36,456 bases of DNA from Hydrogenophaga sp. (GCA_018993155.1 JAGKSX010000095.1:1-36456); one strand, 5' to 3'. Counted from the first letter of the stretch, positions 7,877 to 15,592 are shown. Notes: a model not told the origin generated them from the letters alone. Made by a program: numbers and translations.

Positions 7877-9718
7877 ATGGCAATCATCGATATCCAGGTC
7901 CCCGACATCGGCGACTTTGACGAAGTGGCGGTGATCGAGTTGCTGGTCAAACCCGGCGACACGGTCAAGGCCGAGCAAAGCCTGATCACCGTGGAGTCCG
8001 ACAAGGCCTCGATGGAAATTCCGTCTTCCCAGGCGGGCGTGGTCAAGGAGCTCAAGGTCAAGCTGGGCGACAAGGTCAAGCAGGGCAGCGTGGTGCTGAC
8101 GCTTGAAGCCGCTGGTGAGGCCGCTGCCGCGCCCGCCGCCAGCGCAACGGCACCCGCGCCGCAAGCGGCACCCGCCGCGGCGCCGGCTGCGGCCCCGGTG
8201 GCTGCGCCGACCGCCGCCAGCTTTGGCGGCAGCGCCGATCTCGAGTGCGACGTGGTCGTGCTCGGTGGTGGTCCCGGCGGCTACAGCGCGGCTTTCCGCG
8301 CGGCCGACCTGGGCCTGAAGGTCGTGCTGGTCGAGCGCTACGCCACCCTGGGTGGCGTGTGCCTGAACGTGGGTTGCATTCCGTCCAAGGCGCTGCTGCA
8401 CGTGGCGGCGGTGATGGACGAGGTCAGCCACATGGCGGCGCTGGGCGTGGAGTTCGGTCGCCCGGTGGTCAACATCGAGAAGCTGCGCGGCCACAAGGAA
8501 AAGGTGATCGGCAAGCTCACCGGTGGCCTGGCCGCCATGGCCAAGATGCGCAAGGTCACGACCGTGCGCGGTGTCGGCTCCTTCGTGGGCGCCAACCACC
8601 TGGAAGTGGAAGAGACCACGGGAGCCACCGGTCAGGAGAAAACCGGCAAGAAGCAGGTGATCGGCTTCAAGAAAGCCATCATCGCGGCCGGCTCACAGGC
8701 TGTGCGCCTGCCTTTCATGCCAGACGATCCGCGCGTGGTGGACAGCACTGGCGCGTTGGCGCTCAAGGAAGTGCCCAAGCGCATGCTGATCCTGGGCGGC
8801 GGCATCATCGGCCTGGAAATGGGCACCGTCTATAGCACCCTGGGCGCGCGCCTGGACGTGGTGGAAATGCTCGACGGTCTGATGCAGGGCGCGGACCGCG
8901 ACCTCGTGAAGATCTGGCAGAAGATGAACGCGCCGCGCTTCGACAACATCATGCTCAAGACCAAGACGGTGTCGGCCAAGGCCACATCGGCGGGCATCGA
9001 GGTGACGTTCGAGAGTGCCGAGCCGGGTGGCACGGCGCCCGCGCCGCAAACCTACGACCTGGTGCTGCAGGCCGTGGGCCGCACGCCCAATGGCAAGAAG
9101 ATCGGCGCCGAGAAGGCCGGTGTGGCGGTGACCGACCGGGGCTTCATCAACGTCGACATCCAGATGCGCACCAACGTGCCCAACATCTTCGCCATTGGCG
9201 ACATCGTGGGCCAGCCCATGCTGGCGCACAAGGCGGTGCATGAGGCGCACGTGGCGGCCGAGGTGATCGCGGGTGAACTGCAGGGCAACAAGGAGCTGGC
9301 CAGCGCGGCGTTCAACGCGCGCGTCATTCCGAGCGTGGCCTACACCGACCCCGAGGTGGCCTGGGTGGGTCTCACCGAGGACCAGGCCAAGGCGCAGGGC
9401 ATCAAGGTCAAGAAGGGCTTGTTCCCCTGGACGGCCTCGGGCCGCGCCATCGCCAACGGCCGCGACGAAGGCGTGACCAAGCTGCTGTTCGACGACTCGC
9501 CCGAGGCCCATGGTCACGGCAAGATCCTGGGCGGCGGCATGGTGGGCACGCACGCGGGCGACATGATCGGCGAGATCGCCCTCGCCATCGAGATGGGCGC
9601 GGACGCAGTGGACATTGGCAAGACCATCCACCCCCACCCCACGCTGGGCGAGAGCATCGGCATGGCGGCGGAGATCGCCCACGGCTCCTGCACGGACGTG
9701 CCGCCGCAGCGCAAGTAA
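7877..9718 (+). CDS. lpdA: Dihydrolipoamide dehydrogenase with N-terminal lipoyl domain (PDH E3)
   Basis: E3 of pyruvate dehydrogenase: it reoxidises dihydrolipoamide with FAD and NAD+. The 613 residues are about 140 longer than an ordinary E3 because of an N-terminal lipoyl domain (1-81, K43 in SDKAS) and an Ala/Pro linker to about 117. The E3 body begins with [17 protein letters not shown] (FAD binding). The redox disulfide is C162/C167 in [11 protein letters not shown], the NAD-binding [10 protein letters not shown] follows, and the catalytic dyad is H587/E592 in HPHPTLGE. Lipoyl-E3 fusions of this kind are known from Neisseria (p64k) and Cupriavidus (PdhL). AGGAG lies 7 nt before the ATG. 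It is the last gene of the operon and is followed by a strong terminator. A second, lipoyl-free E3 lies at 24054. Confidence 0.96.
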   Translation: MAIIDIQVPDIGDFDEVAVIELLVKPGDTVKAEQSLITVESDKASMEIPSSQAGVVKELKVKLGDKVKQGSVVLTLEAAGEAAAAPAASATAPAPQAAPAAAPAAAPVAAPTAASFGGSADLECDVVVLGGGPGGYSAAFRAADLGLKVVLVERYATLGGVCLNVGCIPSKALLHVAAVMDEVSHMAALGVEFGRPVVNIEKLRGHKEKVIGKLTGGLAAMAKMRKVTTVRGVGSFVGANHLEVEETTGATGQEKTGKKQVIGFKKAIIAAGSQAVRLPFMPDDPRVVDSTGALALKEVPKRMLILGGGIIGLEMGTVYSTLGARLDVVEMLDGLMQGADRDLVKIWQKMNAPRFDNIMLKTKTVSAKATSAGIEVTFESAEPGGTAPAPQTYDLVLQAVGRTPNGKKIGAEKAGVAVTDRGFINVDIQMRTNVPNIFAIGDIVGQPMLAHKAVHEAHVAAEVIAGELQGNKELASAAFNARVIPSVAYTDPEVAWVGLTEDQAKAQGIKVKKGLFPWTASGRAIANGRDEGVTKLLFDDSPEAHGHGKILGGGMVGTHAGDMIGEIALAIEMGADAVDIGKTIHPHPTLGESIGMAAEIAHGSCTDVPPQRK

Positions 9719-9741
9719 GCGCCGCGATGCCGGCCAAAAAG

Positions 9742-9775
9742 AAGCCGCCAGCCCTCACGGGTCGGCGGCTTTTTT
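9742..9775. terminator. Strong, probably bidirectional terminator between lpdA and the hydrolase gene
   Basis: The stem AAGCCGCC (9742-9749) / GGCGGCTT (9764-9771) continues inward with CCC (9752-9754) / GGG (9759-9761) around a TCAC loop, and is followed by a run of six T (9770-9775). On the other side the stem is preceded by AAAAAG, which gives a T run for the minus strand. It lies between the 3' ends of lpdA (stop 9718) and the convergent hydrolase gene (stop 9788), so it can end transcripts from both sides. Confidence 0.85.
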
Positions 9776-9787
9776 AGTGGGCCGCGT

Positions 9788-11140
9788 TCAGCGGGCAGGG
9801 ACGCGGCTGGCCAGCGGCGCGCTGCGGTAGTCGGGCAGCAGCTTGCAGGTGTCGCCGTACGCGGCCTCGTAGCCCTTGCAGAGCGTGGCCACCGTCTGGG
9901 GCGTGGGCTTCTCGTTCTTGTCGATCCAGTTGAGCAGGGCGGTGAACAGCGCGGGGTACTGTGGATCGCTCAGATAGCTGTGCTCGGATTCGTCGCTGAA
10001 GGTCTGCACCAGCAGGTTGCCCTTGCCCGCGCGATCCAGTGTCTCGCGGTAGGCGGACGAGAGTTCGACGAATGCGGTCGGATCGTTGACGGCGTGCAGC
10101 GAGAGCACGGGCATGTTGATCCGGCCTTCGGGGTCGCTGTCCTTCGCCAGCTCGGCCACGGCCGCCGGGTCGGCGGTGTAGCGCAGCACGCCGGCGTTCA
10201 GGGCTGCGTCGTCGGTGGAGCCGGTGTACCGCACGTTGGCGTTGTTGAACGGGTTGCGGTTGCCCAGGCGCAGCTGCGTCAGGTCGCGGAACAGCCAGGT
10301 CGCCCAGTTGAGGTGGGCGATCAGCGAGCGTTCCGGGATCTTGATGACGTTGACGATGTTGGCGAGGTTGGTCTTCTGCTGTTCGGTGCGTTGCGCGGCG
10401 GGCTTGCGCACGCCGGTGCATTCGTCCACGCGATTGGCCAGTTCGGCGCGCGTGAGCTTGGCGTCCATGGGCAGGCCCTGCCACAGCGGGTATTGGGGCT
10501 CGTCTGCCTTCGGGTGGTTCTTGCACACGTACTGGTAGACCACGCGCAAGTCGATCCGGAAGTCGTAGGCGCGGGTGCCGCCGCCCAGCATGCCGCTGGT
10601 GAGCAGCATGCCGTCGTAAGGACCTTTGACGGGTCCGTTGGGGCCGTCTACCGTGGCGTACAGTTCGGCGCCCTTGGCGGCGACCGAGCCGCCGTAGCTT
10701 TGCCCGTGCAGGATGGTGCGGCGGGGTGGGCCGAAATGCTTCACGAAGACGCGGCGCACGCGCTCGGTGTCCTCGGCCGCCATGCTCACGCCAAAGCCCC
10801 CCCGGCGGTAGGTGGCGCCCGCCCAGGCGTGGCCGGCCTTGACGGTCACGGCCCAGCGTTTGAGGTCTTCCTCGCCGCGCGCGAGCGTGGCCGGTCCGGT
10901 GTCGGCGGGGCCTCCATGGGCATGCACGACGAGCACGCCGGTTTCAGGTTTCCAACCGGCGGGCAGGGCGATCCAGTAGAAGCCACCGAGCCCGTCTTCG
11001 CCGGTGTGGCAGGTGGCACCGGCCGGCACTTCGGCGGGGCAGGCGCGGGGCTGAGGGTCGGTGGGCACCTGGGCGATGGCGCCACCGCTGTGGCCGGCGA
11101 GGGCCGCCAGCGCCAGCAGCGCGATGGGGCGAAGGGGCAT
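9788..11140 (-). CDS. Secreted alpha/beta hydrolase, substrate unknown
   Basis: A 450-residue exported hydrolase. The signal peptide is clear: a hydrophobic stretch from residue 6 to 16 and a probable cut after AIA (23). The nucleophile elbow GQSYGG places the catalytic serine at S148. Probable partners are the aspartate in NDPTAFVE and the histidine in SEHSYLS, in the expected order near the C-terminus. HAHGGP may form the oxyanion hole. Six cysteines in the mature part (first C34 and C44) fit periplasmic disulfides. I chose the ATG at 11140 because it gives the signal peptide and has GGAGA 7 nt upstream; the frame is open further upstream without a plausible start. It could be an esterase, an amidase of the phthalyl-amidase type, or a prolyl peptidase relative. 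It is divergent from a LysR gene, which suggests inducible expression. Confidence 0.8.
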   Translation of the reverse strand: MPLRPIALLALAALAGHSGGAIAQVPTDPQPRACPAEVPAGATCHTGEDGLGGFYWIALPAGWKPETGVLVVHAHGGPADTGPATLARGEEDLKRWAVTVKAGHAWAGATYRRGGFGVSMAAEDTERVRRVFVKHFGPPRRTILHGQSYGGSVAAKGAELYATVDGPNGPVKGPYDGMLLTSGMLGGGTRAYDFRIDLRVVYQYVCKNHPKADEPQYPLWQGLPMDAKLTRAELANRVDECTGVRKPAAQRTEQQKTNLANIVNVIKIPERSLIAHLNWATWLFRDLTQLRLGNRNPFNNANVRYTGSTDDAALNAGVLRYTADPAAVAELAKDSDPEGRINMPVLSLHAVNDPTAFVELSSAYRETLDRAGKGNLLVQTFSDESEHSYLSDPQYPALFTALLNWIDKNEKPTPQTVATLCKGYEAAYGDTCKLLPDYRSAPLASRVPAR

Positions 11141-11174
11141 GAAAGGTCTCCAGTGGTTGTTCGAATCCACGCGG

Positions 11175-11203
11175 ACGATAGGTGCGCCGCCACCCCATGT
11201 CAA
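11175..11203 (-). promoter_or_regulatory. Sigma-70-type promoter of the hydrolase gene
   Basis: On the minus strand a perfect -35 TTGACA (complement of 11198-11203) is followed by a 17-bp spacer and TATCGT as -10 (complement of 11175-11180). This would start transcription about 28 bases before the hydrolase ATG. The -35 lies against the -10 of the oppositely facing LysR promoter, so one regulator could control both. Confidence 0.65.
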
Positions 11204-11204
11204 A

Positions 11205-11236
11205 TATACTGAAATCCGAGTTTCAATACCTTTCAG
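11205..11236 (+). promoter_or_regulatory. LysR gene -10 element and overlapping inverted repeats
   Basis: TATACT at 11205-11210 is a good -10 for the LysR gene, 28 bases before its ATG; no clear -35 is visible. From its last bases run two interleaved inverted repeats: TGAAA (11210-11214) / TTTCA (11221-11225), and CTGAAA (11209-11214) / TTTCAG (11231-11236). This is a plausible binding site for the adjacent LysR protein, although it does not follow the classic T-N11-A spacing. The operator role is inferred. Confidence 0.45.
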
Positions 11237-11238
11237 AT

Positions 11239-12174
11239 ATGGAAATCAGGCACCTGCGCTACTTCCTGGCCGTCGCCGAGGCCGGCCACATGACGCGCGC
11301 GGCCGAGCGCCTGGGCATCCAGCAGCCGCCATTGAGCCTGCAGATCAAGGCACTGGAAAAGGAGCTCGGCGTTGCCTTGTTCCACCGCCATCCCAAGGGC
11401 GTGGCGTTGTCGGACGCCGGGCGCCTGTTCGAGCGGGAAGCGCGCCAGCTGGTGGACGACATGGCGGCCATGGAGCAGCGCATGGCGCGCGTGGCGCGCG
11501 GCGAACTCGGTGTGCTCCATGTCGGCTTCACCAGCTCCGCCGCCGCGCATGCTTTCACCCCCGAGGCCTTGCGCGCCTGCCGGCGGGCCTGGCCCGGCAT
11601 CGCACTGTCGATCCGCGAAGACCACGCGGCCGGCATCACCGAGGCGGTGGCGGCGGGGCGGCTGCATTGCGGTCTGATCCGCGTGCCGGTGTCGCAGCCC
11701 GAGAGCCTGACCTTCGAGGTGCTGCTGCGCGAGCCGGTGCTGGTGGCGCTGCCCGCAGACCACGCCTTGGCGCGACGCCGGTCGGGCGCGCTGGCGTTGG
11801 CGGACCTGCGCGAGGAGGGCTTCATCCTGGTGCGGCAGCCCGGTGCCCCGGGGCTGTACGCCAACCTGCTGGCGCTGTGCGAATCCCATGGTTTTCGTCC
11901 GCGCATTGCCGCCGAGGTCGAGCGCATGGTGACCAGCCTGAACCTGGTGGCCGCTGGCGCGGGCATCGCGGTCGTGCCGACCTCCATGAGCGGCCTGCAT
12001 CCCCACGCGGTCGTCTATCTGCCCTTGCGCGAAGGCACGCCGTTGGATGCGCCCCTGACCTTGGTGTACCGCTCGGCCGAAGCCTCCGGCCCGGCCGCGC
12101 ATTTCCTCAAGATCGCCCGGGACACGGCGCGCAAGGCCCAGGCGCGCACGCGACGGGGGCGCACCGCGACATGA
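11239..12174 (+). CDS. LysR-family transcriptional regulator
   Basis: A 311-residue LysR regulator. The winged helix-turn-helix is at residues 1-60 (MEIRHLRYFLAVAEAGHMTRAAERL ... PPLSLQIKALEKELGVALF), followed by a two-lobed periplasmic-binding-like effector domain at about 90-300. I chose the ATG at 11239 because it gives the canonical LysR N-terminus; in-frame codons upstream would add 19 atypical residues and cross the promoter elements. No good Shine-Dalgarno is visible. It is divergent from the secreted hydrolase and its stop overlaps the start of the Bug receptor gene (ATGA), so it is likely to regulate both neighbours. The effector is unknown; a carboxylic acid released by the hydrolase or bound by the Bug protein is a reasonable guess. 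Confidence 0.93.
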   Translation: MEIRHLRYFLAVAEAGHMTRAAERLGIQQPPLSLQIKALEKELGVALFHRHPKGVALSDAGRLFEREARQLVDDMAAMEQRMARVARGELGVLHVGFTSSAAAHAFTPEALRACRRAWPGIALSIREDHAAGITEAVAAGRLHCGLIRVPVSQPESLTFEVLLREPVLVALPADHALARRRSGALALADLREEGFILVRQPGAPGLYANLLALCESHGFRPRIAAEVERMVTSLNLVAAGAGIAVVPTSMSGLHPHAVVYLPLREGTPLDAPLTLVYRSAEASGPAAHFLKIARDTARKAQARTRRGRTAT

Positions 12175-13157
12175 GAGGAGGGCTGTCGCGTCGGCAAGCG
12201 ATCCCGGCGCTGCTGGCACTGGCAGGCGCCGTCGGTCCACGGGCCAGCCGTGCGCAGCCCGGGTGGCCGTCTCAGCCTTTGCGCATCATCGTCGTGTATC
12301 CACCGGGTGGGCTCAGCGATGGCGTCGCGCGCGCGCTGGCCGAGCGCCTGTCGTGGCAACTCGGCGTGGCGGTGCGGGTGGAAAACCGGGGCGGTGGCGG
12401 CGGCAGCGTGGGGCTGCAAGCGCTGGCGCGCGCGCCAGCCGACGGGCACACGCTGGCCTTCTCGGCGGTCAGCCCCTTGACCCTGCGCCCGCACCTCGGT
12501 GCGGTGGGCTACGACCCGTTTCGAGACATCGAGCCGGTGGCCAGCGTGATGTACACGCCCGTGCTGCTGGTGGGCACGCCAACCTTCACCGGCCGGGGCT
12601 TTGCGGACCTGCTTGTGCAAGCCAAAGCCCATCCAGGCGCGCTGCGCTGGGCCACCTCCGGCCTGGCCACCGCCGGCCATCTGGTGCTGGAACAGGTGCA
12701 GCTGGGCAGCCGCGTGGCGGTCACGCACATCCCCTACAAGGGCGGAGGCCAGCAACTCACCGATGCGCTGGGCGGGCAGTTCGAGTTGCTGTCGACCAAT
12801 GTGGCTCCCGCGCAGCTGGCCCACATCGAGGCCGGCCGCTTCAAGCCCCTGGCCGTGGGCGCGCCTCAGCGCCTGGACGTCTTGCCGCAGGTGCCCACGT
12901 TTGCCGAACTGGGGCTGCCCCAGGCCAACGTCACGTCCTTGTTCGGGCTGTTCGCGCCGGGTGGAACGCCGACGCGCGTGCTGGACCGGCTGAATGCGGA
13001 AATCAACGCCGCGGTGCAGACGCCGCCCATCCGGGAGCGGCTGCTGGCGTCGGACAACCTGCCCGCGCTTGGCGACCGCCCTTCCTTCGCGCGCCGCATT
13101 GCCGAGGAATGGCGCAGCAACCACCAGCTCAAGGGCGCGAACATCAAGATGGAGTGA
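12171..13157 (+). CDS. Bug-family (tripartite tricarboxylate transporter) periplasmic substrate-binding receptor
   Basis: A 328-residue exported receptor of the Bug/TctC family, which binds small carboxylates or amides in the periplasm. The N-terminus has a twin-arginine-like stretch (SRRQAI, residues 6-11), a hydrophobic core and an Ala-rich cut site near residue 28. Family signatures follow: PLRIIVVYPPGGLSDGVAR, VRVENRGGGGGSVG, ADGHTLAF, and IPYKGGGQQLTDALGGQFE. The start ATG overlaps the LysR stop codon, showing an operon. No TctA/TctB membrane genes are nearby. That is common for Bug proteins in Burkholderiales, which may share distant transporters or act as sensors. Its link to a LysR regulator and a secreted hydrolase suggests it binds the hydrolase product. 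The ligand cannot be read from the sequence. Confidence 0.92.
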   Translation: MRGGLSRRQAIPALLALAGAVGPRASRAQPGWPSQPLRIIVVYPPGGLSDGVARALAERLSWQLGVAVRVENRGGGGGSVGLQALARAPADGHTLAFSAVSPLTLRPHLGAVGYDPFRDIEPVASVMYTPVLLVGTPTFTGRGFADLLVQAKAHPGALRWATSGLATAGHLVLEQVQLGSRVAVTHIPYKGGGQQLTDALGGQFELLSTNVAPAQLAHIEAGRFKPLAVGAPQRLDVLPQVPTFAELGLPQANVTSLFGLFAPGGTPTRVLDRLNAEINAAVQTPPIRERLLASDNLPALGDRPSFARRIAEEWRSNHQLKGANIKME

Positions 13158-13191
13158 GCGTCGGGGTGGCGACGCAGTGGCCGTGACGGCC
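13158..13191. other. Two small hairpins between convergent genes
   Basis: The 42-bp gap between the convergent Bug and NlpC genes holds GCGTCG (13158-13163) / CGACGC (13170-13175) with a 6-nt loop, then GGCCGT (13179-13184) / ACGGCC (13186-13191), which can fold with a short loop. Neither has a T run. They may slow or end transcription from both sides, but intrinsic termination is not shown. Confidence 0.35.
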
Positions 13192-13199
13192 TGGAAAGC

Positions 13200-13754
13200 T
13201 CAGGGGGCCTTGTCGGCCACTTCCACTCGGCGCGCGCCGTTGAAGCGCTTGTTCCAGTAGGCCATGCGCATGTCTTCCATGCGCACCTGGGCACCGCTGC
13301 GCGGGGAGTGGATGAACTTGCCGTCGCCAACATAGATGCCGACGTGGCTGAAGGCACGGCGCATGGTGTTGAAAAACACCAGGTCGCCGGGCTTGAGTTC
13401 GCTGCGGTCGATGGTCTGCGTGGCCGCGGCCTGTTCATCGGAGCGGCGGGGCAGGATCTTGCCCAGGGGGTGCTCGTACACCGCGCGAACGAAGCCGCTG
13501 CAGTCAAAACCCGTCTCGGCGCTGTTGCCGCCGTAGCGGTACGGCACATCGAGGAAGGCCATGGCATTGATGACGAGGCTGGACGCCTGTTCGCTCACCG
13601 TGTCGCGGGCATGCTGCACTTGTTGGCCGATGCGCGCCATCAGGCCCTTGTCGCTGAGCAGCGAGTCCATGTCTTCATAGCCGTTGGCGGTGCCCGGCGC
13701 GGCGTGGGCCACGGCCGAACCGCACAGCAGAAGAATGGGGAGCCAGCGCAACAT
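13200..13754 (-). CDS. NlpC/P60-family cell-wall endopeptidase, exported
   Basis: A 184-residue periplasmic NlpC/P60 hydrolase that should cut peptide stems of peptidoglycan. A signal peptide runs to about residue 19 (AHAA). The NlpC/P60 domain covers about 57-175. The catalytic residues are C85 in FDCSGFV, H137 in SHVGIYV and H149 in FIHSP, which is the complete triad pattern. PYRYGGNS before the cysteine and LKPGDLVFF are also typical. No SH3 or LysM domain is present, so it resembles the Spr/NlpC single-domain type, but no lipobox cysteine follows the signal. A candidate promoter lies just upstream. It has no functional tie that I can see to its neighbours. Confidence 0.92.
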   Translation of the reverse strand: MLRWLPILLLCGSAVAHAAPGTANGYEDMDSLLSDKGLMARIGQQVQHARDTVSEQASSLVINAMAFLDVPYRYGGNSAETGFDCSGFVRAVYEHPLGKILPRRSDEQAAATQTIDRSELKPGDLVFFNTMRRAFSHVGIYVGDGKFIHSPRSGAQVRMEDMRMAYWNKRFNGARRVEVADKAP

Positions 13755-13762
13755 AGGGCGTG

Positions 13763-13791
13763 AGGGTATCGGCGCTGCTGCTGGAAGTCAA
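13763..13791 (-). promoter_or_regulatory. Candidate promoter of the NlpC/P60 gene
   Basis: On the minus strand TTGACT (complement of 13786-13791) is separated by 17 bp from TACCCT (complement of 13763-13768), 9 bases before the start codon. The -35 is good and the -10 poor, and the leader would be very short, so this is tentative. Confidence 0.3.
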
Positions 13792-13836
13792 GCGAGAATC
13801 GAGCGCCAACCCTTTGATTTACAACCACTTTCGTAT

Positions 13837-15495
13837 TCACTTCCTGGCCAGCGGGGTGGCTCGCGACGGAAGGCTGCTGGTGACCGACGGAAGATCGACC
13901 ATCACGGGCTGGCCGGGCGTGGTGCAGCCGGTGTCGCAGCACTTGCCGGGTTGCCGGTTTTTCGTGATGGCGCGTGCCGGGTCGTGAGGCGATGCGGCGG
14001 CGCTGCCGTCGGCCGCAACGCCGCGTTCCAACAGGCGTTCGACCAGCTCGACCTTGTTGCCCACCGGGTAGTTGCGCCAGATTTCCTGTTTCATGGCGGC
14101 CGGTGAACCGCCGCCGTGCAGGCTGATCACGCTGTACCAGCCACCCTGGTAGCCAGCGGTCAGGTCTTCCAGGAAACGAGCCGTCTGGATTCGCTGCTCG
14201 TAAGGCACGTCGGGGTTGGCACGCAGCACGTCCGAGAGTTTCGCGCCGGTCTCGGGGTTGTGGTCTTCGTCCGGGCCGGGCAGGGTGACGATCAGGCCGC
14301 CGCTCACGTAGTGGGCGATGCGGTGCATGTCGTAGATCTGCGTGGCCAGCAGCAGCTTGCCGATGTTGGAGAAGACGGGGTCGGGCATGAAGGTCTGGCT
14401 GTGCGGGTCGGCCTTGCCATAGACGCTGGCCGCCACGCCGCAGGCGTAGAAGCCCTCGGTGATGGTGATCAGTTCCACCATCTGTTCACGCAGATGCGTT
14501 TCCCGCCCCGGGTCGAAGCCGTTGGCTTCGCACATGAGCGCCCCGGCGCCGATGAGCAGGTCGCCGAAGCCGGCGCGCGCGCCGATGCAGGTGTGGCGGT
14601 GGTGGGTGGCGTAGCTGTAGGTGAGGTGGCTGGAGTGCTCCCACTCGCCGGCGTAGAACACGTTGTCCCAGGGCACGAACACCCGGTCGAAGATGCAGAC
14701 GCCGGTGCTCTGCCCGTACTTGCGGCTGAACAGGGCTTCGCCATGTTCGACCTTTTCGCCGGGCCGGCCGGCAGGGCGAGCGACGATGGTCAGGCCGGGT
14801 GCGTCGATGGGCACGGCGCAGCAAACCGCGAAGTCGGCGTCCTCTCGGCCCATGTGGCGGCACGGCATCACCAGCAGTTCGTGGACGTAGGGCGCGCCGG
14901 TGACGATGGCCTTGGTGCCGCTGATGACGATGCCGCGTGCGTTTCTCTCCACCACGTGCACGTAGCTGTCCACGTTGGCCTGCTCGTGCGGACGGCGGCT
15001 GCGGTCGCCCTTGGCATCGGTCATGGCCACGCCCAGGGTCAGGTCCTGGTCCTGCACGCGGTGCAGGTAGTTCAGGAAGCGCTGGGTGTGCTCGGTGGTC
15101 CCGCGGGCATCGTCGATGCGGGCCGAGACCTGGCCGATGGCATTGAGCGCGTCGTGCGTGAGGTAGCGCTGGGCGCAACCGGTCTCCTGGCACACCAGGC
15201 GCACGGCTTCCAGCTTGTTGAGCAGGTCGCCGCTGCTGGTGTTGATGTGGCTGAGGCGGTTCACCCGACGGCCACTGGTCTGCTGGACCGCCGTCATCAG
15301 CGGCGCGTACCGGGCTTGGAGGGCCAAGTCATAGGTGAGGGCGATGGCGTTGATCCCGGGTTGCAAGGCCGGTTCGTCGGCCACGCTGTCCACCGCGCAC
15401 CCGTCCACGAACACGCGCGGCTTGCGCTCGCGCAGGGATTCGCGGAAATCTGCGCCGCTCATGAGGGTGGGGGGGTGAGTCAGGGCGTCATTCAT
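13837..15495 (-). CDS. 4-hydroxyphenylacetate 3-hydroxylase / 4-hydroxybutyryl-CoA dehydratase superfamily protein
   Basis: A 552-residue member of the HpaB/AbfD fold, which includes FADH2-dependent aromatic hydroxylases and the FAD plus 4Fe-4S 4-hydroxybutyryl-CoA dehydratase. Visible family blocks are MTDAKGDRSRRP (158-169), VVERNARGIVISGTKAIVTGAP (181-202) and FVPWDNVFY (273-281), which look closer to the dehydratase side. Placed by eye against the clostridial dehydratase, whose cluster ligands are Cys99, Cys103, His292 and Cys299, C107 and H299 are kept. Y111 and A306 stand where the other two cysteines should be. A standard cluster is therefore doubtful. The C-terminal tail holds CCDTGC near residue 522 and ends in a Ser/Pro-rich stretch. 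It is divergent from a TetR regulator with repeated ACGTT operators, suggesting an inducible catabolic step. The reaction is unknown. Confidence 0.78.
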   Translation of the reverse strand: MNDALTHPPTLMSGADFRESLRERKPRVFVDGCAVDSVADEPALQPGINAIALTYDLALQARYAPLMTAVQQTSGRRVNRLSHINTSSGDLLNKLEAVRLVCQETGCAQRYLTHDALNAIGQVSARIDDARGTTEHTQRFLNYLHRVQDQDLTLGVAMTDAKGDRSRRPHEQANVDSYVHVVERNARGIVISGTKAIVTGAPYVHELLVMPCRHMGREDADFAVCCAVPIDAPGLTIVARPAGRPGEKVEHGEALFSRKYGQSTGVCIFDRVFVPWDNVFYAGEWEHSSHLTYSYATHHRHTCIGARAGFGDLLIGAGALMCEANGFDPGRETHLREQMVELITITEGFYACGVAASVYGKADPHSQTFMPDPVFSNIGKLLLATQIYDMHRIAHYVSGGLIVTLPGPDEDHNPETGAKLSDVLRANPDVPYEQRIQTARFLEDLTAGYQGGWYSVISLHGGGSPAAMKQEIWRNYPVGNKVELVERLLERGVAADGSAAASPHDPARAITKNRQPGKCCDTGCTTPGQPVMVDLPSVTSSLPSRATPLARK

Positions 15496-15558
15496 GGGAT
15501 GGATGCCTCGTGGATCGATGGATGGTTGATGAATTTTTTACCTGCCGAGCAGCAATTT

Positions 15559-15592
15559 AAACAACGTTCAATAATTTATGCAAACGTTTAAT
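15559..15592. promoter_or_regulatory. Candidate TetR operator: AACGTT repeated 20 bp apart
   Basis: The 136-bp gap between the divergent hydroxylase-like gene and tetR contains AACGTT at 15563-15568 and again at 15583-15588, the second inside the perfect palindrome AAACGTTT (15582-15589). Both are followed by a T/A-rich tail (CAATAATTT and TAATTTT). The 20-bp spacing puts both on the same face of the helix. AT-rich flanks here are the likely promoters of both genes. The sequence resembles operators of TetR regulators of acyl-CoA catabolism, but the assignment is inferred. Confidence 0.5.

Noticed and set aside
3470-8599. A 1709-codon open frame on the minus strand across aceE, aceF and lpdA.
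   Set aside because: It lies wholly opposite three certain genes, has a biased Ala/Arg/His/Gly content and no domain. High GC codon bias leaves this frame free of stops.
11061-12170. The long in-frame extension upstream of the Bug receptor gene.
   Set aside because: It is the +1 shadow of the LysR gene. The true start at 12171 gives a normal signal peptide and the ATGA overlap.
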